From Leucobacter sp. PH1c (GTDB lineage: Bacteria; Actinomycetota; Actinomycetes; Actinomycetales; Microbacteriaceae): DNA of 54,533 bases. The stretch covers positions 1 to 54,533 of the forward strand of contig NZ_AYMV01000005.1 in assembly GCF_000633415.1 (NCBI RefSeq). Reading direction: 5' to 3'. The position numbers and the translations under genes were made by a program. Below, one piece after another: positions 1 through 7,382 of the stretch. Every line of letters starts with the position of its first letter. Within the stretch, counting starts at the first letter, position 1. A model generated the notes under the pieces. The model was not told the DNA's origin, searched no databases, and worked only from the letters and a program-made list of their open reading frames with translations.

Positions 1-138
1 CTCATCATGATGCACGAGGGCCGGATCGTGTTCCAGGCGTCTGCGGAGGAGAAGCAGCATCTCACGGTGCCGCAGCTGCTCGCGGAGTTCGCGAAGATCA
101 AGGGTGCGACGTTCGACGATCGGGCACTGCTCGCCTGA
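1..138 (+). CDS. ABC transporter ATP-binding protein, C-terminal fragment
   Basis: Only the last 45 codons are inside the window; the reading frame is open from base 1 to a TGA at 136-138. The peptide starts LIMMHEGRIVFQA and ends TFDDRALLA. This is the usual end of an ABC ATPase, with the strand-turn after the H-loop (MMHEGRI) followed by a short helical tail. The tail resembles the ATPase of the uncharacterised TrpXYZ/YtrF-like solute importers (COG1101), but the Walker and signature motifs lie outside the window. Family identity is therefore moderate and substrate unknown. The 119-bp gap to the next gene suggests this is the end of an operon that entered from the left. Confidence 0.6.
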   Translation, partial: LIMMHEGRIVFQASAEEKQHLTVPQLLAEFAKIKGATFDDRALLA

Positions 139-245
139 ACCCGCGGCGCCTCGCGCCCTGCGCCTCGCGCCCCGCTCCGCCTGAGTACGGGCCGGGAGCG
201 CGGGGCGTCGCGGCGCGCGCTCCCGCGATTGCCGGGGCCGAAGCC

Positions 246-251
246 TAGAGT
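246..251 (+). promoter_or_regulatory. -10-like element TAGAGT, leaderless position
   Basis: TAGAGT ends 6 nt before the ATG at 258, which would place transcription initiation on the start codon itself. No Shine-Dalgarno sequence is visible upstream of that ATG. The same spacing recurs at many genes in this window. Confidence 0.45.
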
Positions 252-257
252 GAAGTC

Positions 258-3200
258 ATGGCAGCCACCTCCTCTCCCCAGGGAACGGCCTGGGCCGTGT
301 CCGCAGCGTCCGCGGAGGGCCGCGCCGGCTCGTGGCTCGAAGCGCTGCGCAACCGCGACGACGACGCGGTGCGCGCCCCGCTCGGCGGCATGCACCGGGA
401 TCCCGAGAGTTTCGACTTCACCCGCCGCCTGCTCGAGCTCGTCGCCGGCACGGACGACGCGTTCGCCTCGGCCGTCGGCCTCCGGGAGATGGCCCACGAA
501 GTACCCGCCTCGATGGGCACGCGGGATCGCCTCGCGGTGCGCGCGGGCGGAGCCGCCTCCCTCGGGATGCCGTGGGCCGTGATGCCCGTGGCACGCCGCT
601 GGCTGCGCTCCCGGCTGTCGAGCCTCGTGCTCGCCACCAAGCTGCCCGCTCCGGGGATCCCCGTCGCGGGCGAGTCGCCCGATCCCGGCCGCCTCACCGC
701 GCTCGCGGAGGCGCTGCGCCGGCACCGGGACGCCGGTCTCGTCCCCGTCGTCGCGCCGCTCGGCCGCGCCATCCACGGCCCCGAGCAGGCCGCGGCGGAG
801 GCCCGTCGTCTCGCCGCGCTCGCGGCGCACGCCGCGGTGGGGCACCTCGTGGTTGACCCCGAGCGCCTCGTCCCGGGCGGCACCGACTGGTCGATCGACG
901 CCGATGTGACGGCCGCCGCGTGCGCGCTCCAGCCGATCCTCGCCGCTGCAGCGGAGCACGGCACCACCATCCACCTCGAGCCGAGCGGTGTGCGGTGGGC
1001 CCGGGCGACCCCGGAGCTGCTCGCACGGGCCCTCGCCGACCCCGCCTTCGACCGGGTGCGGATCGGCGCGCGCCTGTTCGCCGAGCTCCCCGAGTCGCGC
1101 GAGCTCTACAGCCGGATCAGCCGCTGGGCGCAGCGCCGCGTGGCCGAGGGCGGAGCTCCCGCCGAGGTCGTGATCGGCGTCGCCGGGGTGGCCGGGGCCG
1201 AGCGCATCGCCGCCATCCTGAGCGGGCTCCCCGTCGCCGTCATCGAGGAGCGGGACGCGCTTGCGGCGCAGCTCTTGCGACTCGTCGAGCTCGCGCTCCA
1301 CCCGGGCCGCGCCGCCGTCCTCCGCCCCGTGATCGCGAGCGAGGATCCGATCGTGCTCGCCGCCGTCGTGAGCGTAGCTGAGGAGCTCGGCGCGACGGAG
1401 CTCGCCTCGGTGCAGCTGCGCGGCGGCGTGGTCCCCGGGCTCGCCGAGACGATCGCGGCGCAGCACGGCGAGATCGAGGTGCGGCTCGTGCAGCCGGTCG
1501 TGGCGCCCGGCGAGTTCACCGGTGCCGTCGACCTGCTCGTCGGACTCGCGGGAGAGGCCGCGGATCCCGCATCCACGCCCTCGCGCGTGGACGCGCTGCT
1601 CGCCGCGGGCGCCGCTCCCGAGCGCGACGCCGCGGACGCCCTCGCGGAGGAGTGGGCGGCGCACCTCCGCGCGGTCGAGCTCGCCGCGGAGCCAGCGCCC
1701 GATCCGCACCGCACCCAGCTCCGCGCCCGCGAGTGGGATCCGAGCGAGCGCGATAGCGCCCTGTTCTACCGCGCCCCCGACGAGCCGGCGCGCTTCGACA
1801 CGGGCGGCCTCACGGCGGCCGTGCTCGGTCTCGGCCGGGGGGCGACGGGCGCCTTCCAACTCGAGGAGTTCGCGCCGCCGCGCGCGATCCCGGCCGTCTC
1901 GGACTCGGGCTTCGCGAACGAGCCGGGCACCGACGCGAGCCTCCCCGCGAACCGCGAGTGGCTGCGCGAGCAGCTCCGTCACGCCGGCGCGCGGACGAGC
2001 GCGGAGGACGCCGCGAACGCGACGATCGCCCTCTCGCCCGCCGACCTCGATCCCGAGCGGGTGGCCCTCACCGCCCGGGAGTCCGGCGAGCGGTGGTCCG
2101 CCCACGGCCCCGCCGCCCGCGGCGTGCGCCTGCGCCGCGCGGCCCTCGCGATCGTCGCGGCGCGCGACCGGCTGCTCACGGCCCTCGCCGCGGACACGGG
2201 CGCCCCGGCGGCCGAGCTCGACGCCGAGGTGAACGACATCGTGGACGCCGCCCGCTTCGCCGGGCAGCTCGCCGCGGGCCTCGGCGCCGTGCGCGGGGCG
2301 AGCTTCGTCCCCGACGCGCTCATCCTCGTCTCCGCCGATGCCGGCACCCCGCTCGCGCACCAGGCGGAGGCGGTGTTCTCCGCGCTCGGCGCCGGCGCGG
2401 GCGTGCTCTGGGCGGTGCCGCCCCGCTTCCTCGCCTCGGCGACGGCCCTCGTGGAGGAGTGCGAGGCCGGCGGCCTCACGGCCGGTGCCGTGCGCATCGA
2501 ATCGGTCGCCGTGGAGGCGACGATCGCGGAGCTCGCGGCGCATCACGAAGTGGACCGCGCCATCGTGCTCGGCGCCCGCGGCGCGGGGCACGAGCTTGCC
2601 AGGCGGCGCCCCGACCTGCGGATCGAGGGTCAGTTCCGCGCGCGCGGCTCGGTGCTCGTCGCCCCCTCGGCGGATCTCGATCAGGCGATCTCCGACATCG
2701 TCGCCTCGGCCTTCCGCGCGGGCGGCAGCGACCCCCGCGGGGCGCACGCCGCGATCCTGCTCGGCAGCGTGGCGCGCTCGCGCAGGTTCCGCGCCGGGCT
2801 CGCCGACGCCGTGCGCGCCCTGCGCCCGGGCGACACCGCCCGGCCCGGCGGAGCGGACCCCCTCGGCTTCACCCTCGGCCCGCTCCCCGAGCCCGCGACG
2901 GGCGCCGCGCTCCGCGCGCTCACCGAGCTCGACCGCGGTGAGGAGTGGCTCGTGCAGCCCGAGCAACTCGACGAGGAGGGGCGGCTGTGGAGCCCGGGCG
3001 TGAAGCTCGGCCTCACCGAGCAGTCGCCGTTCTGGGCGGACGCGAGCGGCGCGCCCGTGCTCGGCGTCGCGAACGCGCACTCGCTCGCCGACGCTCTGCG
3101 CATGCAGAACGCAGCGGGCGGCGGCGGCGTGGCCGGACTCCAGTCGAACGACGCGGAGGAGATCCTCGCGTGGACGGACCAGGTGCGCGCGGCCGCGCTC

Positions 3201-3995
3201 GCGATCAACGCGCCCACGACGGGCGCTCGCATTGAGCGGCAGCCCGGCGGCGGCTGGGGTGACGCCGTGATGGGCCTGCCCACCCTGGCGGGTGGCCCGC
3301 ACCGCCTGCTCGCGCTCGGCTCGTGGGAGCCGCGGCCGGGCACCCGGAGCGACACGCTGCACCTGCGCGGGCTCGACCCGGAGGTGCGGCTGCTCATCGA
3401 GGCGGCGCAGCCCACGCTCGCCTATGAGGAGTTCGACGCCGTGCGCCGTGCGGCGCTCGCCGACGCGCTCGTGTGGCGCACCTCGCTTGGCGTCGAGCGC
3501 GACACGATCGGCCTCGGGGTCGAGCGCAACGCCGTGCGCACCCGCCCCGTCGTGACGCAGGTGCGGCTCGCCGAGGACGGCCCGCTCGCCGCGCTCATCC
3601 GCGTGCTCGCCGCCGCGCTGCTCGTGCGCGCGCCGATCGCGGTGTCCACGGGGCAGGTGCTCCCCACCCCCGTCGCGGATCTGCTGACCGCGCAGGGGAT
3701 CGAGGTCTCCCTGGAGCGCGACGATGACTGGATGGAGCGGCTCGCCGTCTCGGGCCCGCTCGGCCCCGAGGACGCGCCGGCCTCGCGCGTGCGACTCATC
3801 GGCGGCGATCCCGTGCGCGTCGCCGAGTGGATGGGCGGCCTCGACCGCGCCGCGCTGTGGGCCGAGACGGTCACGATGGCCGGCCCCGTCGAACTGCTCA
3901 CCCTGCTGCGGGAGCAGGCGATCACGGCCCGCGCGCACCGGCACGGGCTCGCGATCCCCGTCCCGGGGCTCGACGAGATCCTCGAGGGGGCCTAG
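258..3995 (+). CDS. PutA-like bifunctional proline dehydrogenase / P5C dehydrogenase homologue with degenerate active sites
   Basis: 1245 residues with the overall plan of bifunctional PutA: an alpha-helical/TIM-barrel PRODH-like half (about 45-440), a linker with the PutA-typical GFANEPGTDASLPANREW segment (about 551-568), and an aldehyde-dehydrogenase half (about 590-1245). The landmark residues are missing. The PRODH lysine motif (normally VRLVKGA) reads VVIGVAGVA near 304-312, and the substrate-binding Arg pair reads LLVGLAG near 426-432. In the ALDH half the general-base motif (AETSGKN) reads EGQFRARG (790-797), and the Cys loop (AGQKCSA) reads AGGSDPRGA (821-829), with no Cys nearby. 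The frame is intact throughout, so this is not an obvious pseudogene. Genuine PutA oxidises proline to glutamate using FAD and NAD; this copy probably does not. A regulatory, structural or scavenging role is possible but unproven. It appears to be monocistronic. Confidence 0.8.
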   Translation: MAATSSPQGTAWAVSAASAEGRAGSWLEALRNRDDDAVRAPLGGMHRDPESFDFTRRLLELVAGTDDAFASAVGLREMAHEVPASMGTRDRLAVRAGGAASLGMPWAVMPVARRWLRSRLSSLVLATKLPAPGIPVAGESPDPGRLTALAEALRRHRDAGLVPVVAPLGRAIHGPEQAAAEARRLAALAAHAAVGHLVVDPERLVPGGTDWSIDADVTAAACALQPILAAAAEHGTTIHLEPSGVRWARATPELLARALADPAFDRVRIGARLFAELPESRELYSRISRWAQRRVAEGGAPAEVVIGVAGVAGAERIAAILSGLPVAVIEERDALAAQLLRLVELALHPGRAAVLRPVIASEDPIVLAAVVSVAEELGATELASVQLRGGVVPGLAETIAAQHGEIEVRLVQPVVAPGEFTGAVDLLVGLAGEAADPASTPSRVDALLAAGAAPERDAADALAEEWAAHLRAVELAAEPAPDPHRTQLRAREWDPSERDSALFYRAPDEPARFDTGGLTAAVLGLGRGATGAFQLEEFAPPRAIPAVSDSGFANEPGTDASLPANREWLREQLRHAGARTSAEDAANATIALSPADLDPERVALTARESGERWSAHGPAARGVRLRRAALAIVAARDRLLTALAADTGAPAAELDAEVNDIVDAARFAGQLAAGLGAVRGASFVPDALILVSADAGTPLAHQAEAVFSALGAGAGVLWAVPPRFLASATALVEECEAGGLTAGAVRIESVAVEATIAELAAHHEVDRAIVLGARGAGHELARRRPDLRIEGQFRARGSVLVAPSADLDQAISDIVASAFRAGGSDPRGAHAAILLGSVARSRRFRAGLADAVRALRPGDTARPGGADPLGFTLGPLPEPATGAALRALTELDRGEEWLVQPEQLDEEGRLWSPGVKLGLTEQSPFWADASGAPVLGVANAHSLADALRMQNAAGGGGVAGLQSNDAEEILAWTDQVRAAALAINAPTTGARIERQPGGGWGDAVMGLPTLAGGPHRLLALGSWEPRPGTRSDTLHLRGLDPEVRLLIEAAQPTLAYEEFDAVRRAALADALVWRTSLGVERDTIGLGVERNAVRTRPVVTQVRLAEDGPLAALIRVLAAALLVRAPIAVSTGQVLPTPVADLLTAQGIEVSLERDDDWMERLAVSGPLGPEDAPASRVRLIGGDPVRVAEWMGGLDRAALWAETVTMAGPVELLTLLREQAITARAHRHGLAIPVPGLDEILEGA

Positions 3996-4486
3996 CGCCC
4001 GTTCCCGGCGCGCCCCGCGGCCAGCCGCATGGGGGTGTGCGGGATCCCGTCCTCGAGGAACTCCGCGCCGCTCGTCACGAAGCCGAAGCCGCCGTACCAC
4101 TCGGTGAGGTACGACTGCGCGTGGATCACGACCTCGTCGCCGCCGCACTCCGCGATCGCGGCGCGCAGCAGCGCGCCGGCGAGCCCGCGCCCGCGCCAGT
4201 CGGCGGCCGTGACCACGCGGCCGATGCTGCGCACGCCGGGCTCGGCCTCGGCGAGGATGCGCAGGCCCGCTGCGGGCTCGCCCGTCTCGTCCGCGAACCA
4301 GAGCTGCACCGTGCCGGGCTCGAGGTCGCGGCCGTCGAGGTCGAGGTAGGGGCAATCCTGCTCGACGACGAAGACCTCCTGCCGGAGCCGGGCGATGCGG
4401 TGGAACGTCTCGAGATCGAGCGCGGCCGGGCCCCGGGCGATGCGGAGGGACAGCTCTGCGGGGATGGCCTGGGCTGACGGAGTCAT
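3992..4486 (-). CDS. GNAT family N-acetyltransferase, ElaA type
   Basis: 164 residues. The N-terminal part contains RLRQEVFVVEQDCPYLDLDG, the hallmark of ElaA-type GNAT proteins. The acetyl-CoA-binding loop follows as VVTAADWRGRGLAGALL (R-G-x-G-x-A pattern), and the C-terminal YGGFGFVTSGAEFLEDGIPH segment is also typical. It presumably transfers an acetyl group from acetyl-CoA to an unknown amine. The open frame extends upstream through the tRNA gene, so I chose the internal ATG at 4486: it begins the conserved domain, and a CAGGAT hexamer lies exactly 6 nt upstream, consistent with a leaderless transcript. The gene converges on and overlaps the 3' end of the PutA-like gene by 4 bp. Family is sure, substrate unknown. 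Confidence 0.88.
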   Translation of the reverse strand: MTPSAQAIPAELSLRIARGPAALDLETFHRIARLRQEVFVVEQDCPYLDLDGRDLEPGTVQLWFADETGEPAAGLRILAEAEPGVRSIGRVVTAADWRGRGLAGALLRAAIAECGGDEVVIHAQSYLTEWYGGFGFVTSGAEFLEDGIPHTPMRLAAGRAGNGR

Positions 4487-4611
4487 GCTCCGATCCTGCC
4501 ACGGATGCGCGGCCCGGCACAGGGCGGAGGGACAGGCCCGGCGCGCCGGGCCGATTTCCGTTCGTGGCGTCGAGCGGGTAAAGTTGGCTCGTCCGCGTTC
4601 GCGTGGACAAC

Positions 4612-4693
4612 GGCGGGTTACCCGAGCGGCCAAAGGGGGCTGACTGTAAATCAGCTGGCACTGCCTACGGGGGTTCGAATCCCTCACCCGCCA
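4612..4693 (+). tRNA. tRNA-Tyr (GUA)
   Basis: 82-nt class II tRNA. The acceptor stem GGCGGGT (4612-4618) pairs with ACCCGCC (4686-4692), with discriminator A at 4693. The anticodon GTA is at 4646-4648 within the loop CTGTAAA. A long variable arm and the GGTTCGAATCC T-loop are visible. CCA is only partly encoded (a C at 4694 follows). The 3' portion is the left attachment site of the integrative element, so the present 3' end was delivered by the element and keeps the tRNA intact. Confidence 0.96.
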
Positions 4694-4694
4694 C
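4651..4694 (+). repeat. attL: 44-bp direct repeat in the tRNA-Tyr 3' end
   Basis: This sequence is identical to 9426-9469 over 44 bp and spans the 3' anticodon arm, variable arm, T arm and acceptor 3' strand. The match stops at the bases on either side (A at 4650 versus T at 9425; A at 4695 versus C at 9470), so the boundary is sharp. Confidence 0.95.
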
Positions 4695-4700
4695 AGCAAG

Positions 4701-4737
4701 AAAAGCCCGGTCAGAATGAATTTCTGGCCGGGCTTTT
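4701..4737 (+). terminator. Rho-independent terminator after tRNA-Tyr, element-borne
   Basis: The left arm 4701-4716 pairs with 4722-4737 over 16 bp with one G-U pair and a 5-nt loop. The A-rich 5' flank and T-rich 3' flank are typical of a bidirectional terminator. It lies inside the element, so it replaced the native terminator that now sits at 9474-9508. Confidence 0.85.
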
Positions 4738-4768
4738 TCGTTGCTTGGGTCTGTCTGTTTTATGCCGC

Positions 4769-4790
4769 CTGGCGGTCTACTGGCGGTTTT
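4769..4790 (+). repeat. Left copy of end motif CTGGCG-N3-TACTGGCGGTTTT
   Basis: A second copy in the same orientation lies at 9314-9335 near the other end of the element. The left copy overlaps the integrase stop codon. Paired short direct repeats internal to the att cores are expected for integrase arm-type binding sites; that function is inference. Confidence 0.5.
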
Positions 4791-5952
4791 CGCTGAAGAG
4801 CTCGCTGAGAAGTGCGGCGACCTGGGGCCCGCGACGTTTCTTCTCCACGTAGTGCTTCAGATTGCCGAGCCCGGTGTGCCCCAACTGTTCCGCGGCCTCA
4901 CGTTCACCCAGCGTGTGGGCGATGAGAGTCGCCACCGATTTGCGGTAGAGGCCGGGCGTGAGTCCTTCGTACGGAGAGGACTTGAGCGCGGAGTGCCAGT
5001 CGCGACGAAATGCATCGGGTGAGCGTACTGTTCCGACCTCGCTGGGGAACACGAGGCCCACCTTGGCGCTGATTCTGCGTTGCATGAGCATTGGCACGAT
5101 CTCGTAGGGCAGCTCGAGCCTGCGAACGCTCTCGGAAGTCTTGGGGTGGGGCTGGACCACGTACTTGTTCTGCAGGTTCCGAACCACGGTCTTCGAGATG
5201 TCGACAGTTGCGGGTTCTCTTGCACCCTCTGGCATGAGGGCCTGATCGATACTGAAGTCATCGAAGTAGAGCGCGAGGACTTCGGAGGTGCGCTCCGCGG
5301 TCGCCGTGTAGACGTCGGTCGCATCGGTAAGGGATCCGTTGCGGGGGTGTTTGCCCCACAAGAGCGCCGAGTCCCACCGCTGCAGGAGCAACCTGATCGC
5401 ATGCAGGTCCTTTGCTCCCAACGCCGTCACGTCAGGTCGCGCGCGTCGAACCGCTCGCACTTCGGCGACCGGATTTGTCTCGAACACACCATGCAGGACT
5501 GCGAGCACCATGATCTTTTTCAGGATGCTTCGTAGTGACCGCGCGGCTCCTGGGTACTGTTTCGCGACAGCATGGATGAAGGCATCAAGCCGGCCGGGGG
5601 TGCATTCCGCGAGACGCAGCTCGCCAATGCCTGATCTGATCGTTCGGAGCTTACTCAGTTCGTTCCGCTTCGTCTGGTCGGAGTTGGGTCCAGCGAGCAT
5701 CTCGGGCTCATAGATGTCCACGAGCTCGCGCACCCGCATGTCTCTTGTGATGTTTCCCAGTGCAGGCTTGGCGCGGTCGGAGAGTGCCTCAAGGAGCCGT
5801 TGCTTCGCGACTCCCTTGGTGCGCCCCTGGCGCACCACCCTTCGGCTTACTCCGTCGAAATCGCGGAACCACGCAGAGGCGTAGCGCGTGCCATTCTCGG
5901 CGTACTCTCGGACTTCGCCCCATGAGCCGATCGGTGTTGCTAGTCGTGCCAT
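4777..5952 (-). CDS. Tyrosine-type site-specific integrase
   Basis: 391 residues with the three-part layout of actinobacterial phage/ICE integrases: an N-terminal arm-binding region (1-70), a SAM-like core-binding domain (about 70-175) and a C-terminal catalytic domain. The catalytic domain shows the first Arg in TAERTSEVLAL, the beta-hairpin Lys in PHPKTSES, the second Arg in LTPGLYRKSVATLI, LGHTGLGN, and the nucleophile Tyr in LKHYVEKK. In the second-Arg box the usual H-x-x-R reads G-L-Y-R, so the box II His appears to be Gly. The protein should catalyse recombination between the 44-bp att cores. The gene points toward the tRNA and sits directly beside it, as usual. Its ATG overlaps the TAA of the ImmA-like gene (TAATG), which implies translational coupling. 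Confidence 0.93.
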   Translation of the reverse strand: MARLATPIGSWGEVREYAENGTRYASAWFRDFDGVSRRVVRQGRTKGVAKQRLLEALSDRAKPALGNITRDMRVRELVDIYEPEMLAGPNSDQTKRNELSKLRTIRSGIGELRLAECTPGRLDAFIHAVAKQYPGAARSLRSILKKIMVLAVLHGVFETNPVAEVRAVRRARPDVTALGAKDLHAIRLLLQRWDSALLWGKHPRNGSLTDATDVYTATAERTSEVLALYFDDFSIDQALMPEGAREPATVDISKTVVRNLQNKYVVQPHPKTSESVRRLELPYEIVPMLMQRRISAKVGLVFPSEVGTVRSPDAFRRDWHSALKSSPYEGLTPGLYRKSVATLIAHTLGEREAAEQLGHTGLGNLKHYVEKKRRGPQVAALLSELFSENRQ

Positions 5953-6431
5953 TAGACAACCTCAAGTCGTTGCGCCCATTGCCCAGCACCCATGCGCGGG
6001 GCACGGTAGATCGTGTTTCCGTAGCGTTCGAGGCGGTCACGCGCAGTAGCGAGGCGCTTCCGGTGCTCGTGGTAAGCAAGGAACTGGGAGCGGGTTATGC
6101 CGAGCTCGATGCAAATCCGGTCGTAGTCACTGTGACAAGCGGTGAGTTTGTCCCACTCGCCAGGGTTCGTGATTCGTAGCGCGGAGTGGAGATTTGCGCG
6201 CGCTTCGTTGCGCGGGTGGTGGCCGCCGGGGTCGGAATGCTCCACGTGAACGCATTCATGCGCGAGCACGGGTCGGATTAGGTCGGGGCGGAGATTCCTG
6301 TCGCGGATCACCATGTTGCGCTCGGGCACCCAGATTGCAGGTAGCTCGATCGAGTGCACAACTATGCGGGTCTTCATGCGATCCAGGAGCTCGACGGGAT
6401 CATATGCAGGGTCGTAGGCGTGCGGCTGCAT
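5952..6431 (-). CDS. ImmA/IrrE family metallo-endopeptidase
   Basis: 159 residues. The zinc-protease signature HECVH (within VLAHECVHVEH) is followed about 15 residues later by NEARANLHSALRI, whose acidic residue would be the third zinc ligand. This is the ImmA/IrrE (DUF955) arrangement. In ICEBs1 and related elements ImmA cleaves the element repressor to release it when induced. The adjacent XRE gene at 6513-6938 is the obvious partner, and both are read in the same direction as the integrase. A good ribosome-binding site (GGAAGGAG) precedes the ATG at 6431. That it controls excision of this element is inference from synteny. Confidence 0.88.
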   Translation of the reverse strand: MQPHAYDPAYDPVELLDRMKTRIVVHSIELPAIWVPERNMVIRDRNLRPDLIRPVLAHECVHVEHSDPGGHHPRNEARANLHSALRITNPGEWDKLTACHSDYDRICIELGITRSQFLAYHEHRKRLATARDRLERYGNTIYRAPRMGAGQWAQRLEVV

Positions 6432-6512
6432 TGTGTCTCCTTCCGGAAAATGGGCGCACTGATCTACGGAAGGGCCGCGGGGCCCTCCAATGCCCGAGCT
6501 TCTGTCAGGGGC

Positions 6513-6938
6513 TTAGGGAGTGTGGTCCTCGGGTTCGCCGTCGCTGGGGTGTGCAGCGTATCGGCCTGCCCACTCCTCGATCACGTTGTCGGGGATGTGC
6601 GCAAGATCCTCGTCGGGACCACTGACACTTGCGCGGCGGTCGGCGAGGGCGATTGGTGGTGCCGGGGTGGCGTCGGCGGCTCGTTCGGCGCGATCCACGA
6701 GCTCGGTGAGGGACAGGCCGAGTGCCTCGGCAATTGCCGCAAGATCACCAACGCCCAGGGGCACGCGTTCGCCGGTTCTGGGGTTGCCGCCGTCGAGGCG
6801 GGTTGACATGTACTGGGACGACTTGTTGATCAAGCGGCCGAGGCCACGGGAAGACAGGTCGCGTCGACCCATCTCGGCCTTGATCTCAGAGATGAGCGCG
6901 TCGGCAAAGCGGCGGGATCTATCAGTGTTCTCAGTCAC
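6513..6938 (-). CDS. XRE-family HTH repressor of the integrative element
   Basis: 141 residues from a GTG start. The N-terminal 85 residues form a helix-turn-helix domain: ADALISEIKAEMGRRDLSSRGLGRLINKSSQYMSTRLDGG and LGVGDLAAIAEALGLSLTELV. The C-terminal tail is acidic and ends GEPEDHTP. Position and pairing with the ImmA-like protease make it the likely immunity repressor, analogous to ImmR of ICEBs1. The upstream region holds three TGCATGAT octamers (6956, 6976 and 7020) shared with the divergent XRE gene, which are the best operator candidates. Start choice is uncertain because no strong Shine-Dalgarno is visible. Confidence 0.8.
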   Translation of the reverse strand: MTENTDRSRRFADALISEIKAEMGRRDLSSRGLGRLINKSSQYMSTRLDGGNPRTGERVPLGVGDLAAIAEALGLSLTELVDRAERAADATPAPPIALADRRASVSGPDEDLAHIPDNVIEEWAGRYAAHPSDGEPEDHTP

Positions 6939-6955
6939 CTGCCCAGTTTCACCTC

Positions 6956-7027
6956 TGCATGATTATTCGTCAATATGCATGATCATGTTGACAGCGCACG
7001 ACAAGTCGTCCAATGCGAGTGCATGAT
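6956..7027. promoter_or_regulatory. Divergent control region with three TGCATGAT octamers
   Basis: TGCATGAT occurs at 6956-6963, 6976-6983 and 7020-7027, spaced 20 and 44 bp apart, between the divergent XRE genes. The third copy overlaps the start codon of the rightward gene. The region is A+T-rich relative to the rest. Repressor operators are the simplest reading; binding is not demonstrated. Confidence 0.5.
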
Positions 7028-7221
7028 CAATCATTCATCGCACGGTGAGGAGCTCGCCGGGCTCATAGTCGAAGAGATTCGAGTCGAGGTGGCACGCCAG
7101 AAGCGCTCGCGCCGTGAACTGGCGAAGGTGATCGGCGTCACGGAGCACACTGCCGGAAGCTGGCTCAGTGGTTCACCAAGCTTCAACACCCAAGAGCTCG
7201 CCACTGTCGCTTCATGGCACC

Positions 7222-7247
7222 CCTTTTCGAAAGTGTGTTCGAAAAGG
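7222..7247. repeat. 9-bp perfect inverted repeat at the XRE break point
   Basis: CCTTTTCGA (7222-7230) and TCGAAAAGG (7239-7247) are separated by 8 nt. It lies immediately after the point where the HTH reading ceases. It could be a hairpin terminator or a recombination scar. Confidence 0.45.
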
Positions 7248-7274
7248 ATTGTAGGTCGGGCGGCTGACAGTGGG

Positions 7275-7314
7275 GTTTTCCTGAAGTGCATTAGGTGCAG
7301 GATGCTAGGAAAAC
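7275..7314. repeat. 8-bp inverted repeat GTTTTCCT/AGGAAAAC
   Basis: Arms at 7275-7282 and 7307-7314 flank a 24-nt loop. It sits between the truncated XRE gene and the 3' end of the MFS gene, so it could act as a terminator for the exporter operon or be part of the insertion scar. Confidence 0.35.
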
Positions 7315-7382
7315 TCTCTTTCGCGAGAGCGCGCGAGGCGTGTGGGCTGGCACTGCGAGCAGTGGCGGTGGCGATTCGCGCG

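Noticed and set aside
258..3995. Frameshifted or fused genes as an explanation for the odd PutA motifs
   Set aside because: PutA-like sequence continues in one frame on both sides of each degenerate motif, so the changes are substitutions rather than local frameshifts.
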